A DNA stretch of 64,000 nt, taken from Gammaproteobacteria bacterium. GTDB taxonomy: Bacteria; Pseudomonadota; Gammaproteobacteria; Pseudomonadales; Pseudohongiellaceae. The DNA lies in contig JAURCS010000016.1 in NCBI GenBank assembly GCA_030828385.1, forward strand, positions 1 through 64,000, in the 5' to 3' direction. Within the stretch, counting starts at the first letter, position 1, and every line of letters starts with the position of its first letter. The position numbers were made by a program, and so were the translations under genes. Of this stretch, positions 46,173 through 54,638 are shown in pieces. The notes under the pieces are model-generated. The model saw nothing but the letters and a program-made list of their open reading frames with translations. It was not told the origin of the DNA and did no database searches.

Positions 46173-46799
46173 CTAGTCACGGTTAAACTTGACGTTCACT
46201 TCAATACTTACCAGTTCTTTCGCCATATTCAAGTACTGATCCATACCAAAATCAGTTCGATCAAAACTACCGGTTGCCAGCATGCCAATAGTGCTTCCCG
46301 TAAGCTTGCCATCAGAGCCTCCGAAAAACTGTACATGCAGGGTCCAGGGTTTGGTAACACCAATAAAATTCAGTTCTCCGTGAAAATCCGCTGTATTCTC
46401 GCCGGTGACCTCGACACTGGTCGTGGTAAACGTAGCTTCAGGATATAAAGACGCATTAAACCAGGCACTGCTGTTAACCAAGGTTTCCACCACATCACTA
46501 TCGGCCATGGACAGACTGCCCATCTGAACCGTGGCAGAAAGCCTGGAATTACTCAGATCTTCAAAATCCATTTCAAGGGTAGCGGAATAGTTATCAAAGC
46601 GACCCACAAGATTCAGATAATCCTGTTGCATGACACGAAACAGCACACTGCCATATTGACGGGTCAGGGTATAACTAACAGTGCCTGAAGTACTTTCAGC
46701 GGCATTCACAACTGCTGGACCAGGAGTCGCCAGCGCCAGCAAACCAGCCAGGCCAAGAGCATTGGTCAAGGCAAAGATTTTTTTCGGTAAAAGGTACAT
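46173..46799 (-). CDS. YceI family exported lipid-binding protein
   Basis: The 208-residue protein has a signal peptide (about 1-33, ALTNALGLAGLLALATPGPAVVNA, quoted only in part: LGLAGLLALATPG). The lipocalin-like YceI barrel follows: SVLFRVMQQDYLNLVGRFDNYSATLEMD (core LVGRFDNYSATL), SSAWFNASLYPEATFTT, HGELNFIGVTKPWTL and GSFDRTDFGMDQY. YceI proteins bind isoprenoid chains in the periplasm. Related YceI proteins are induced by base or stress. It is transcribed towards the DUF4156 gene, 59 bases away. Confidence 0.9.
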   Translation of the reverse strand: MYLLPKKIFALTNALGLAGLLALATPGPAVVNAAESTSGTVSYTLTRQYGSVLFRVMQQDYLNLVGRFDNYSATLEMDFEDLSNSRLSATVQMGSLSMADSDVVETLVNSSAWFNASLYPEATFTTTSVEVTGENTADFHGELNFIGVTKPWTLHVQFFGGSDGKLTGSTIGMLATGSFDRTDFGMDQYLNMAKELVSIEVNVKFNRD

Positions 46800-46938
46800 T
46801 ATTGCTCCAGAGCAGAGGGTTCAAAAGAGGGGGCAATTCTTGCAGGCTCAACCGGTCAGGTCAAATGAGTAATGTACAAATATATACTGTTTGATTCGGG
46901 TGGAGGCAAAAAAATCGCGTCCACCCGATACTTCAGAT

Positions 46939-47366
46939 TTACTTGATTGGAATCTGCTTGCTGGCAGGCGCCACATCTTCCTTGGGAATATTCAGGGTCA
47001 ACACGCCATTATCAAATTCAGCTTTTATCTTGCTTTCATTAATATTTTTTCTCAGGTTAAAGCTGCGTGAATACTTGCCATAGCGTCGTTCCTGGCGAAT
47101 CACTTTGCCTTTGTCTTTTTCTTCTGCTTCATCCTTGTGTTCGGCAGATATAGTCAGAACATTATTATCTACTGAAACATTGATATCGTCTTTATTTACA
47201 CCAGGAAAATCCGCTTTTACCGTATAGCTTTCATCATTTCCTTTATTTCCACTGCAATATTACGTACTTCCATTTGTGTTTCAGGTAATAATCTGAAACT
47301 TGGAAAGCTGTCGCTAAAAAAACTATCCAGTGGGCCAAATGGCGAGTTTTTTGGTATCAGGTTCAT
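46939..47366 (-). pseudogene. Hsp20 small heat-shock protein, interrupted by a one-base frameshift
   Basis: Reading from ATG 47366 (AAGGAG a few bases upstream) gives MNLIPKNSPFGPLDSFFSDS, continuing to MEVRNIAVEIKE. After that the frame shifts by one base near 47237-47244, inside short T/A runs. The next frame continues perfectly as DESYTVKADFPGVNKDDINV, through a YGKYSRSFNLRKN strand and GVLTLNIPK to a C-terminal IPI motif and TAA at 46939. This is a complete alpha-crystallin domain; 428 bases plus one would encode 142 residues, the normal Hsp20 size. It is either a recent pseudogene or a sequencing error. Hsp20 proteins hold unfolding proteins in an ATP-independent way. Confidence 0.85.
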
Positions 47367-47504
47367 AATTACTCCTTCTGTAGTCATTCCGAAAAGGGCT
47401 ATCTATTATCGTTTAATCGGCCAGTTTAATATGTTGCCGTTATCCCTGATTTATGGACATTCAATCGGATTTCAAGAGACATTAAGAATGGAATTTTGTA
47501 GTCT

Positions 47505-47518
47505 TTGATCTGGATCAA
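47505..47518 (-). promoter_or_regulatory. FNR/Anr box upstream of hsp20
   Basis: TTGATCTGGATCAA is an exact match to the FNR/Anr consensus TTGAT-N4-ATCAA. It lies 139 bases upstream of the hsp20 ATG and 15 bases after the moeB stop on the same strand, so hsp20 is the only likely target. Oxygen-responsive activation is inferred. Confidence 0.7.
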
Positions 47519-47532
47519 AGGCCGGACGGGAC

Positions 47533-48273
47533 TCAATTACAGCAGGGACAGGCAGAATTTTTATTCAGTTTCATCTCTCGAAACTGCATGGACTGGGCAT
47601 CAAGAAACAGTAGACGTCCTGTTAATGGTTTGCCGATACCGGTGATCAGCTTGATGGCTTCCATAGCCTGAAGTGATCCGATAATGCCCACAAGGGGAGC
47701 CATGACGCCGTTTTCTGAACAGCTTAATGCCTGATCATCGCCTTCCTGATGAAGGCACTGATAACAGGGACTGTCATCGCGGCGATTATCAAAAACGCAT
47801 AACTGTCCTTCCATTCGAATAGCCGCGCCGGAAACCAGAGCAACACCCCGTTTTACTGCCGCAGCATTGATCGCAAAACGACTGGAAAAGTTATCAGTAC
47901 AGTCAAGAATAACATCGGCCTGGCTTACTGCCTGCTCCAGAGCGTCGCCGTCAAGGCGCTGCTTCAGGACAGTAACTTTCACACCATCATTTAGTTTACT
48001 CAAGGTCTCCGACGCTGACGCCACCTTGCTCTTGCCAACACTTGCTGTCATATGGGCAATTTGTCGCTGCAGGTTACTCAGATCCACGTCATCATCATCC
48101 GCAAGGATCAGATGTCCCACACCACTGCTGGCAAGATACATGGCAGCCGGACACCCAAGTCCACCTAATCCAATAATCAGCACCGTAGCATCCAGCAAAG
48201 CCTGCTGCCCGGCAATATCCATCTGCGGCAACATGATCTGGCGGCTGTAACGAAGAAGTTGGTCGTCGTTCAT
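47533..48273 (-). CDS. moeB: Adenylyltransferase MoeB/ThiF-type (E1-like)
   Basis: The protein has 246 residues from ATG 48273 (MNDDQLLRYSRQIMLPQMD); the frame extends 13 residues further but these read like the heptamer repeat. It has the nucleotide-binding LIIGLGGLGCPAAMYLASSGVG, quoted by GLGGLGCP, the ADDDDVDLSNLQRQI motif, DCTDNFSSRFAIN, and zinc cysteine pairs CYQC and CPCC. It adenylates the C-terminus of MoaD (molybdopterin) or ThiS. It lies 5' to 3' after prmC, as in E. coli hemA-prfA-prmC neighbourhoods of many gammaproteobacteria. MoeB is favoured over ThiF by location only. Confidence 0.85.
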   Translation of the reverse strand: MNDDQLLRYSRQIMLPQMDIAGQQALLDATVLIIGLGGLGCPAAMYLASSGVGHLILADDDDVDLSNLQRQIAHMTASVGKSKVASASETLSKLNDGVKVTVLKQRLDGDALEQAVSQADVILDCTDNFSSRFAINAAAVKRGVALVSGAAIRMEGQLCVFDNRRDDSPCYQCLHQEGDDQALSCSENGVMAPLVGIIGSLQAMEAIKLITGIGKPLTGRLLFLDAQSMQFREMKLNKNSACPCCN

Positions 48274-48290
48274 TAAAAACCCCAGATGAA

Positions 48291-48317
48291 AGAGGCAAGA
48301 GACAAGAGACAAGCAAG
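48291..48317 (-). repeat. Heptamer array in inverted orientation (GAGACAA units)
   Basis: Tandem GAGACAA-type units upstream of moeB are the reverse complement of the TGTCTCT array at 48461-48502. The two could pair over about 20 bases across a 145-base loop. The 5' extension of the moeB frame is encoded by this repeat. Confidence 0.7.
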
Positions 48318-48445
48318 CGCCTTTGTTGAATTCATATGTATAACTGGGTATCTACAATTTATTTTCACAACACTATTCTCAATAAAACCTGCCCACAAAC
48401 AAGGAACCATTTTAGCCCCCCTTCTTGGAACCTTCTCACCTTTTT

Positions 48446-48528
48446 CCTTTATCCTTTATCTTGCTTGTCTCTTGTCTCTTGTCTCTTGCCTCTTGTCTCT
48501 TTACCCGTCCTTTATCCTTTATCTTTTT
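48446..48528 (+). repeat. Composite heptamer tandem array between moeB and prmC
   Basis: Two CCTTTAT units (48446-48460), about five TGTCTCT units with one variant (48461-48502), a short spacer, then two more CCTTTAT units (48509-48528). All repeat units are 7 bp. The last group covers the prmC stop codon and the final codons (KDKG). These look like slippage-prone short tandem repeats. Confidence 0.75.
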
Positions 48529-49357
48529 TCCGCCCTATAGTTATTCGCTCATGTCCAGCAAGATCCCTGAGAGTCTCTATCTCACTATAACTGAATGATG
48601 CAAACAATTGCCTGACCTGTTCACCCTGTTGGTAGCCATGCTCAAGCATTAGCCAGCCTGAGGGAGGGAGGAATGATGGACTGTTGCTGATGATATGGTG
48701 AATGTCCGCAAGTCCATTTTCTTCCGAGATTAACGCATGTACTGGTTCAAAGCGAACATCGCCGCGCTGCAGGTGAGGATCATTCTTTTCTATATAAGGT
48801 GGGTTACTGAGGATGGCATCAAAGGTTTGTCCGCACAATGGGGCCAGCCAGCTACCCTGAAAAAATGAGATGTTTTTTATATCCAGAATTTTGGCATTTT
48901 CCTGGGCCAGATCCAGTGCCCTGGCCGACTGATCCGTGGCTGTCACTCGCCAGTTGGCGCGGCTAGAGGCCAGGGCCAGCGCAATAGCACCGGAACCCGT
49001 GCCCAGATCAGCTACGCGAATGCTTTCATCCTCTGGCAGTTTAGCCAACGCTGTTTCCACCAGCAGTTCTGTATCGGGGCGCGGGATAAGCACATCATGA
49101 TTGATCTTCAACTGCAGATCCCAGAACTCTTTCCGCCCCGTCATGTAAGCAACCGGTTCACCCGCCTGACGACGCCGGATCAGTTCCAGATAAAGGTGTT
49201 GTTCCGGTAAGGCTGGAATATGATCGGGCCAGGTATAAAGCCAGCTTCGTGGTTTGGCAATGACGACACCCAATAACAGTTCAGCATCAAGCCTGGCACT
49301 GTCACTATCGGGCAATGCATTTTCACCATCAGTGATCAGTTGTTTGATTGTTGCCAT
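48512..49357 (-). CDS. prmC: Release factor glutamine N5-methyltransferase
   Basis: The 281-residue enzyme methylates the GGQ glutamine of RF1 and RF2. It has an N-terminal helical domain (1-80) with DAELLLG, then the methyltransferase fold: GRKEFWDLQL, PRPDTELLVE, VADLGTGSGAIALALA (117-123 for DLGTGSG) and the substrate motif NPPYIE (N185-Y188). It lies 32 bases downstream of prfA, which encodes its substrate. The last codons (KDKG and TAA) are formed by the heptamer repeat. Confidence 0.95.
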   Translation of the reverse strand: MATIKQLITDGENALPDSDSARLDAELLLGVVIAKPRSWLYTWPDHIPALPEQHLYLELIRRRQAGEPVAYMTGRKEFWDLQLKINHDVLIPRPDTELLVETALAKLPEDESIRVADLGTGSGAIALALASSRANWRVTATDQSARALDLAQENAKILDIKNISFFQGSWLAPLCGQTFDAILSNPPYIEKNDPHLQRGDVRFEPVHALISEENGLADIHHIISNSPSFLPPSGWLMLEHGYQQGEQVRQLFASFSYSEIETLRDLAGHERITIGRKKDKG

Positions 49358-49389
49358 AGTTCTGGCCGCTAGTAATGAAGTAAAACGGT

Positions 49390-50472
49390 TTAACCGGACA
49401 TTTCAGCTAACTGATCTGCCTGGTTTTCAGTAATCAATGACTGAATGATTTCACCAATATCGCCAGCCATCACATCTGCCAGACGATTTAATTTCAGATT
49501 GATACGGTGATCCGTAATGCGACCATCGGGATAATTATAGGTTCTGATTTTTTCTGATCGATCACCACTACCAACCAGATTACGGCGGGCATCAGACTGT
49601 TCCTGATGCTGCTGGGCCTCGGCAGCGTTCATCAATTTGGCCTGAAGCAGGGACATGGCCCGGGCACGATTCTTGTGCTGGGAGCGTTCATCCTGACATT
49701 CCACGACAATTCCCGAAGGAATATGGGTAAGCCTGATGGCAGAATCGGTTTTATTCACGTGCTGACCGCCAGCACCACTGGCGCGGAAGGTATCTACACG
49801 CAGATCGCCCTTATTGATTTCTATGGCTTCCACATCGTCGACTTCCGGCATCACCGCTATGGTACAGGCTGAGGTATGCACCCTGCCCTGAGTTTCCGTT
49901 TCCGGTACCCGCTGTACTCGATGAGCCCCTGATTCAAATTTGAGCTGTCCGTAAACATTTTTACCTTCGACGCGTGCAATAATTTCCTTGTAGCCACCAT
50001 GCTCGCCAAGACGCTCATTGATTACTTCTATTTTCCAACCCTGACTTTCCGCATATCGTGAATACATACGAAACAAATCCCCGGAAAAAATGGCTGCTTC
50101 ATCACCACCGGTACCTGCGCGAATTTCCAGGAACACATTGCAACTGTCCTTTGGGTCTTTAGGTAACAGGAGTTTTTGTAGCTCTACATCCAGGGTTTCA
50201 AGCTGATCCTGGGATGACAACATTTCCTCTTCAGCCATTTCACGAACATCGGGATCACTGTCCTTTTGTAACTGTTTTGCTTCTTCCAGATTGGACTGTG
50301 CCAGCTGGTATTTAACAAAACACTGCACTATTGGTTCCAGCTCTGCATATTCCTTGGAAAAATTCCTGAATTTTTCCTGTTCGGTAATAACCTCCGCATC
50401 ACTCAACAAGGCTTCCAGTTCCTCGTAGCGTTCTTTTAGGGTTTCCAGCTTGGTAATGATCGAAGGGTTCAT
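49390..50472 (-). CDS. prfA: Peptide chain release factor 1
   Basis: The 360-residue protein has GGQ at 235-237 ([21 protein letters not shown], quoted as [12 protein letters not shown]) for peptidyl-tRNA hydrolysis and the PET stop-codon motif (190-192, RVPETETQG; the RF1 class normally has PxT) recognising UAA/UAG. The N-terminal helical domain precedes [23 protein letters not shown], quoted by AGTGGDEAA. It is cotranscribed with prmC. hemA is upstream, with a REP element and a heptamer array in the 140-base gap. Confidence 0.97.
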   Translation of the reverse strand: MNPSIITKLETLKERYEELEALLSDAEVITEQEKFRNFSKEYAELEPIVQCFVKYQLAQSNLEEAKQLQKDSDPDVREMAEEEMLSSQDQLETLDVELQKLLLPKDPKDSCNVFLEIRAGTGGDEAAIFSGDLFRMYSRYAESQGWKIEVINERLGEHGGYKEIIARVEGKNVYGQLKFESGAHRVQRVPETETQGRVHTSACTIAVMPEVDDVEAIEINKGDLRVDTFRASGAGGQHVNKTDSAIRLTHIPSGIVVECQDERSQHKNRARAMSLLQAKLMNAAEAQQHQEQSDARRNLVGSGDRSEKIRTYNYPDGRITDHRINLKLNRLADVMAGDIGEIIQSLITENQADQLAEMSG

Positions 50473-50528
50473 AACTGCTCAATGGGATTGGTGGTGGTTG
50501 TTTTTGAATATCTATCTGTTTTCAATTT

Positions 50529-50563
50529 GTCGGATGACGGTCTTGCAGACCTTATCCGACCTA
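50529..50563 (+). repeat. REP-like palindromic repeat, copy 3
   Basis: GTCGGATGACGGTCTTG pairs with CAGACCTTATCCGACCTA through the same GTCGGAT/ATCCGAC outer stem and a GGTCT/AGACC inner stem, again compensatory compared with copies 1 and 2. It lies between hemA and prfA. Confidence 0.78.
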
Positions 50564-50583
50564 TATGTTTTATCTTGTAAATT

Positions 50584-50604
50584 GTGACTTGTGACTTGTG
50601 ACTT
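50584..50604 (+). repeat. Triple heptamer repeat (GTGACTT)
   Basis: Three perfect GTGACTT units in tandem end in a T-run, immediately beside REP copy 3 and eight bases before the hemA stop. Confidence 0.75.
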
Positions 50605-50612
50605 TTTTCAAT

Positions 50613-51947
50613 TCAGCCTTTCGAATTCTTCTTATCTTCCGGATCAAACTCATTAACTTCTTCATTACTGGCTTCCAGTTCAAACAGTTCTTCTGCCAAC
50701 TGAATCAGTTCACTGCGGCCATCGACGCTGGCTTTTTTCATCTGTACGCTCGGCGCATGAATCAGTTTGTTGGTTAGCAAGCGCGCCAGATTAGCCAGGA
50801 CTTTTTCAGGATCTTCACCCTTCTCCAGAGATTTGACAGCCTTTTCAAATTCAATGTCGCGAATCTGCTCGGCTTTCTGGCGAAAATTTCTCAAGGTAGA
50901 AACAATGCCCAGGGTTTTCTGTTTCTCTTCGTAATTTTCTACACCGCGATCAATAATCTTTTCCGCATCACGGGCAGCATCCTGACGATTTTTCATATTG
51001 TCATCGATGACCTGGGACAGATCATCAACGGTATACAAATAAACATCGTCCAGCTCGGCTACCTCGGGCTCGATATCCCGGGGCACGGCTAGGTCCACCA
51101 TAAAGATTGGCTTATGCTTGCGCGCTTTCAAGGCACGCTCCACCGCCCCTTTACCCAGAATAGGCAGCTGGCTTGCGGTCGAGCTGACCACGATATCCGA
51201 CTTTTCCAGTTGCTCCGGAATATCGGAGAACAATACTTCGGTCACTCCGTATTTTTCTTTCAACTCCAGCGCCCGCACCAGAGTGCGATTGGCCACGGCA
51301 ATATTATTAACCCCGGCCTGACGCAAGTGCTGCACGACCAGTTCTATTGTGCGGCCTGCCCCAATCATCAAGGCATTAACCTGCGACAGGTCACTAAAGA
51401 TATGTTGCGCCAGGGTCACAGAAGCAGAAGCAACGGAAATCGGATTTTCACCAATGGCGGTATCTGTGCGCACTTGTTTCGCTACCGCGAAGGTGCCCTC
51501 AAACAAACGATTCAGGTTACTGCCCAGAGTGCCGGCTTCGCGCGCCACATCATAGGCCGATTTCAACTGACCCAGAATCTGTGTTTCACCCAACACCATG
51601 GAATCAAGACCACTGGCCACTTTCATGGCATGACGAACCGCATCATTATCTTTATAGATGTAAACACAATCGCGCAGGTTTTCCGGCTGCAGCTGGTGAT
51701 ACTTTTCCAGCCAGGATTGCACATGCTGCCTGACCACCTCACTGGATTCTGAAGAGGCTTTGCCTTCTCCGGGTTCACAGTAAAGTTCTGTTCTGTTGCA
51801 GGTCGAGACAATCACCAGCTCATCCAGACCGACATCGGCACAGGCCTGCTGAAGTGCGTCATGCATTTTTTCAGGGGCGAACGCGACCTTCTCGCGCACA
51901 TCGACGCTTGCGGTGTTGTGATTAATGCCAAGCAAGAAAGTAGCCAT
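50613..51947 (-). CDS. hemA: Glutamyl-tRNA reductase
   Basis: The 444-residue enzyme makes glutamate-1-semialdehyde in the C5 heme pathway. Catalytic C50 is in [10 protein letters not shown], after the N-terminal [17 protein letters not shown]. The rest is [15 protein letters not shown], the NADPH-binding domain ([16 protein letters not shown]) and a helical dimerisation domain from about 310. E. coli HemA has about 418 residues; the extra C-terminal part is acidic ([14 protein letters not shown]). It is first of hemA-prfA-prmC and divergent from the lolB series. Confidence 0.96.
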   Translation of the reverse strand: MATFLLGINHNTASVDVREKVAFAPEKMHDALQQACADVGLDELVIVSTCNRTELYCEPGEGKASSESSEVVRQHVQSWLEKYHQLQPENLRDCVYIYKDNDAVRHAMKVASGLDSMVLGETQILGQLKSAYDVAREAGTLGSNLNRLFEGTFAVAKQVRTDTAIGENPISVASASVTLAQHIFSDLSQVNALMIGAGRTIELVVQHLRQAGVNNIAVANRTLVRALELKEKYGVTEVLFSDIPEQLEKSDIVVSSTASQLPILGKGAVERALKARKHKPIFMVDLAVPRDIEPEVAELDDVYLYTVDDLSQVIDDNMKNRQDAARDAEKIIDRGVENYEEKQKTLGIVSTLRNFRQKAEQIRDIEFEKAVKSLEKGEDPEKVLANLARLLTNKLIHAPSVQMKKASVDGRSELIQLAEELFELEASNEEVNEFDPEDKKNSKG

Positions 51948-52165
51948 GAACTGATGTTTTTTAGGAAAAATCTGCCGATAAACGGCGTATTCTACTCAAT
52001 ACAGGGGTTCGTGCCTATTAACAAAGATTTATATCAATACCTGAACGATATAATGGCTATCAGGGTCTGAATAAAAACATCCGATAGATACCCGGCCTGC
52101 GTAAGAATGAATATAAAGACGGCATTGAGAAGTTCTGCCCTATATAGCTATACTTGGCACCGCTT

Positions 52166-54004
52166 ATGAGCAAAATACTCCCTTTCAAGAAAACATCTGC
52201 TGCATTACCTGGCACCTCATTGCTGTTGCCGCTTATTCTGGCGAGCCTGCTATCTGCTTGCGCCACCGCACCGAATGAAAGTGATGGCAGCAATGGCAGT
52301 GTCTCTGGAGCCAACAGTGCTGAAATTAACACCAACCAGGCGGCAGCGACGCCCACATCTGAGGACTCACAGCCCATACCCGCACCGTTAGACATTGAAT
52401 ACGGACACTTTTCAGAAGATGTCCTCGCTCGGGTCATCATTGCCGAGATGGCAGGCCAGCGTGGATACAACCAGAAAGCCCTGAATGACTATCTGGAACT
52501 GGCCCGTGAAACCAATGATCTCAACATCATCAAGCGCGCTTCGCGAATCGCGTCTTTCCTGAGAGATGTGCCGGCCTCGATAGAAACCGGCAATTTATGG
52601 CTGGCCAAGGAACCGAATTCCCAGGAAGCACTGCGCACCCTGGCTTTCCAGATGGTGGCCATGGGGCGCTACCGTGAAGCGATGGACCATCTCAGAAATC
52701 TGCTGGCTCAGGGAGCCACCATAGATTTTCGTCTGATCACCAACCAGACGGCTATCGACAATAACGCGGCCTTAATGATTGACGCCCTGATTGCCGATTT
52801 TGAAGAACTCACTGCACTCTACCCCGCCAACCAGTCCCTGCGTCTCGGCCTTGCTCATCTTTATCAACAAAATACCCAGATTGAACAGGCTTATGAATTG
52901 GTGCGGGTGCTTGCCCAGGAAATGAATGACAACCCGGAAGTAGTCATCCTCGAAGTAGACCTGCTTGAGCAAATGGGCAATACGGCGCTGGCAGAAAAGC
53001 GCCTGGAGCAAGGCCTGCGTAATAACGAGAACCACAAGGAATTACGCTTTCAATATGGGCGCAAACTGCTGGACGAACAGCGTTATCGGGAAGCCCATGA
53101 TCAGTTTCAGATTATCGTAGAGCAATTTCCTGAAGACTACGACATGCTTTATTCCCTGGCCCTGATCAGCATGGAAATAAATATGCTGAACGAGGCAAAA
53201 CAGTATTTTCAGCGCCTGGTTGAAAATGCCCAGCGCCTTGATGATGCCCACTACTACCTGGGCTATATTAATGTTCAGGAAAATAACCCGACCGAGGCCA
53301 TCGGTCATTTCATCAATGTGAATAGCGGCGGGAATTTTCTGCAGGCCCAGCGTAGCCTGGCGGAATTGATGATCAGGGCAGGACGCTACCCGGAAGTGAA
53401 AGCACGCTTTCAAAATATTCGTTTCCGCAATCCCGATTACAATATTCCCCTGCTAACCCTGGAAGCCAATGTGCTGCTGGATAAGGGGTTGTTTAACGAG
53501 GCCAGTACCGTCCTCAATAATGCAGTAGGGGCTTTCCCCAACAATATCCAGCTCTTATTCCTGCGCTCGGTCTACGCCCAGGAGGTCAATGACCTGCTAC
53601 TGATGGAAGTCGACCTGCGTAAAATAATTCAGCTAAATCCCACCAGTCCTGTTGCCTACAACAGCCTTGGCTATACCTTGGCTGATCGAACCAATCGCTT
53701 TGATGAAGCCTACCAACTGATACTTCGTGCCGTTGAACTGGCACCGAATGATCCTGCAATCATAGACAGCCTTGGCTGGGTACAGTACCGTTTAGGCTTA
53801 TACGAAGAAGCACGGGAAAATCTGGACAGAGCCTATGAACTGTTCCCTGATCATGAAGTGGCAGCCCATCTTGGCGAGGTGCTCTGGGTTATGGGTGATA
53901 AATCCGCTGCCAGAAAAGTCTGGCGTAGAGCGCTGGAATCACAGCCCGACAGCGAACACATCCGTAGTACCATGGAGCGACTCACGTCTGACTCCTCAAT
54001 TTAA
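52166..54004 (+). CDS. TPR-repeat outer-membrane lipoprotein
   Basis: The protein has 612 residues from ATG 52166 (a TTG at 52154 would add four). Its lipoprotein signal ends LLSAC, with the lipid-bearing Cys at 32, followed by an Asn/Ser/Ala-rich linker. The rest consists of tetratricopeptide repeats, e.g. NQKALNDYLELARETN, AKQYFQRLVENAQRLDDAHYYLGYI (quoted by DDAHYYLGYI), PVAYNSLGYTLADRTNRFDEAY and PAIIDSLGWVQYRLGLYEEA. The same gene type precedes lolB in Pseudomonas (PA4667-like). Probable role in envelope protein assembly; not proven. Confidence 0.88.
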   Translation: MSKILPFKKTSAALPGTSLLLPLILASLLSACATAPNESDGSNGSVSGANSAEINTNQAAATPTSEDSQPIPAPLDIEYGHFSEDVLARVIIAEMAGQRGYNQKALNDYLELARETNDLNIIKRASRIASFLRDVPASIETGNLWLAKEPNSQEALRTLAFQMVAMGRYREAMDHLRNLLAQGATIDFRLITNQTAIDNNAALMIDALIADFEELTALYPANQSLRLGLAHLYQQNTQIEQAYELVRVLAQEMNDNPEVVILEVDLLEQMGNTALAEKRLEQGLRNNENHKELRFQYGRKLLDEQRYREAHDQFQIIVEQFPEDYDMLYSLALISMEINMLNEAKQYFQRLVENAQRLDDAHYYLGYINVQENNPTEAIGHFINVNSGGNFLQAQRSLAELMIRAGRYPEVKARFQNIRFRNPDYNIPLLTLEANVLLDKGLFNEASTVLNNAVGAFPNNIQLLFLRSVYAQEVNDLLLMEVDLRKIIQLNPTSPVAYNSLGYTLADRTNRFDEAYQLILRAVELAPNDPAIIDSLGWVQYRLGLYEEARENLDRAYELFPDHEVAAHLGEVLWVMGDKSAARKVWRRALESQPDSEHIRSTMERLTSDSSI

Positions 54005-54638
54005 TCGATTATTTTCCGGCCGCTTATTCGCTGGCCCGCTTCTTTTATTGCTGGGTATGTTGCTCAGCTCTTGTGCTTCCCTGACACAGGATTCCCCCTC
54101 ACTTTATAGTGATGATTATGCACGGACTCTGCTGCAGCTGGAGCAATGGTCCCTGCGCGGACGGCTAAATATAAGAAGTGATAACCAATCTGACACGATT
54201 AATATCAACTGGCAGCAACAAGGCCCTGATTTCGATATTAATCTCAGCGGTACCCTGGGTATGGGAGCGGTGAGAATAAACAGCAGCAGTAATGGCGTCA
54301 TTATTGAGAAAGCCGGGGAAGAGCCGATGGTGGCCAGCAGCCTGCAGGAACTCAGCAGTGATCTTCTGGGTTATGCCTTTCCCGCAAACTCCCTGCTGTA
54401 CTGGATCAAAGGCCTGCCGGCCCCGAACAGAAACGCCGACATTACCAGAAACCCTCAAGGGCTGGTGGCCACCCTGTCCCAGGCAGATAACCAGGGTAGG
54501 CATTGGGAGATACAGTACGATCGTTACCAGGGTTACCAGGATGCTGCCCTGCCGGGCCGTATTCGGCTGGAACAATCCCCCTATCGGCTGACCTTCATCA
54601 TTACTGCCTGGGAAACAGATATGCAGGAGAGACAGTGA
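53988..54638 (+). CDS. lolB: Outer-membrane lipoprotein receptor LolB (start uncertain, CTG chosen)
   Basis: LolB takes lipoproteins from LolA and inserts them in the outer membrane. The mature protein has a lipobox LSSC, then RTLLQLEQWSLRGRLNIRS, INWQQQGPDFDINLSGTLGMG (core QQGPDFDINLSG), LGYAFPANSLLYWIKGLPAP and a WEIQYDRYQ strand. The problem is the start: in frame, ATG 54057 and TTG 54048 lie too near the lipid Cys to leave a signal peptide. Farther starts (e.g. ATG 53835) would add over 50 residues inside the TPR gene. CTG 53988 with GGAG ten bases before gives 216 residues and a normal signal with Cys 29. Confidence 0.8.
   Translation: MTPQFNRLFSGRLFAGPLLLLLGMLLSSCASLTQDSPSLYSDDYARTLLQLEQWSLRGRLNIRSDNQSDTININWQQQGPDFDINLSGTLGMGAVRINSSSNGVIIEKAGEEPMVASSLQELSSDLLGYAFPANSLLYWIKGLPAPNRNADITRNPQGLVATLSQADNQGRHWEIQYDRYQGYQDAALPGRIRLEQSPYRLTFIITAWETDMQERQ

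Noticed and set aside
48446-48528. Heptamer array considered as a CRISPR
   Set aside because: Units are 7 bp and contiguous; there are no spacers and no cas genes.
51114-51752. 212-residue open frame antisense to hemA
   Set aside because: hemA is unmistakable on the other strand; this frame has His/Gln/Arg-rich composition typical of a shadow.
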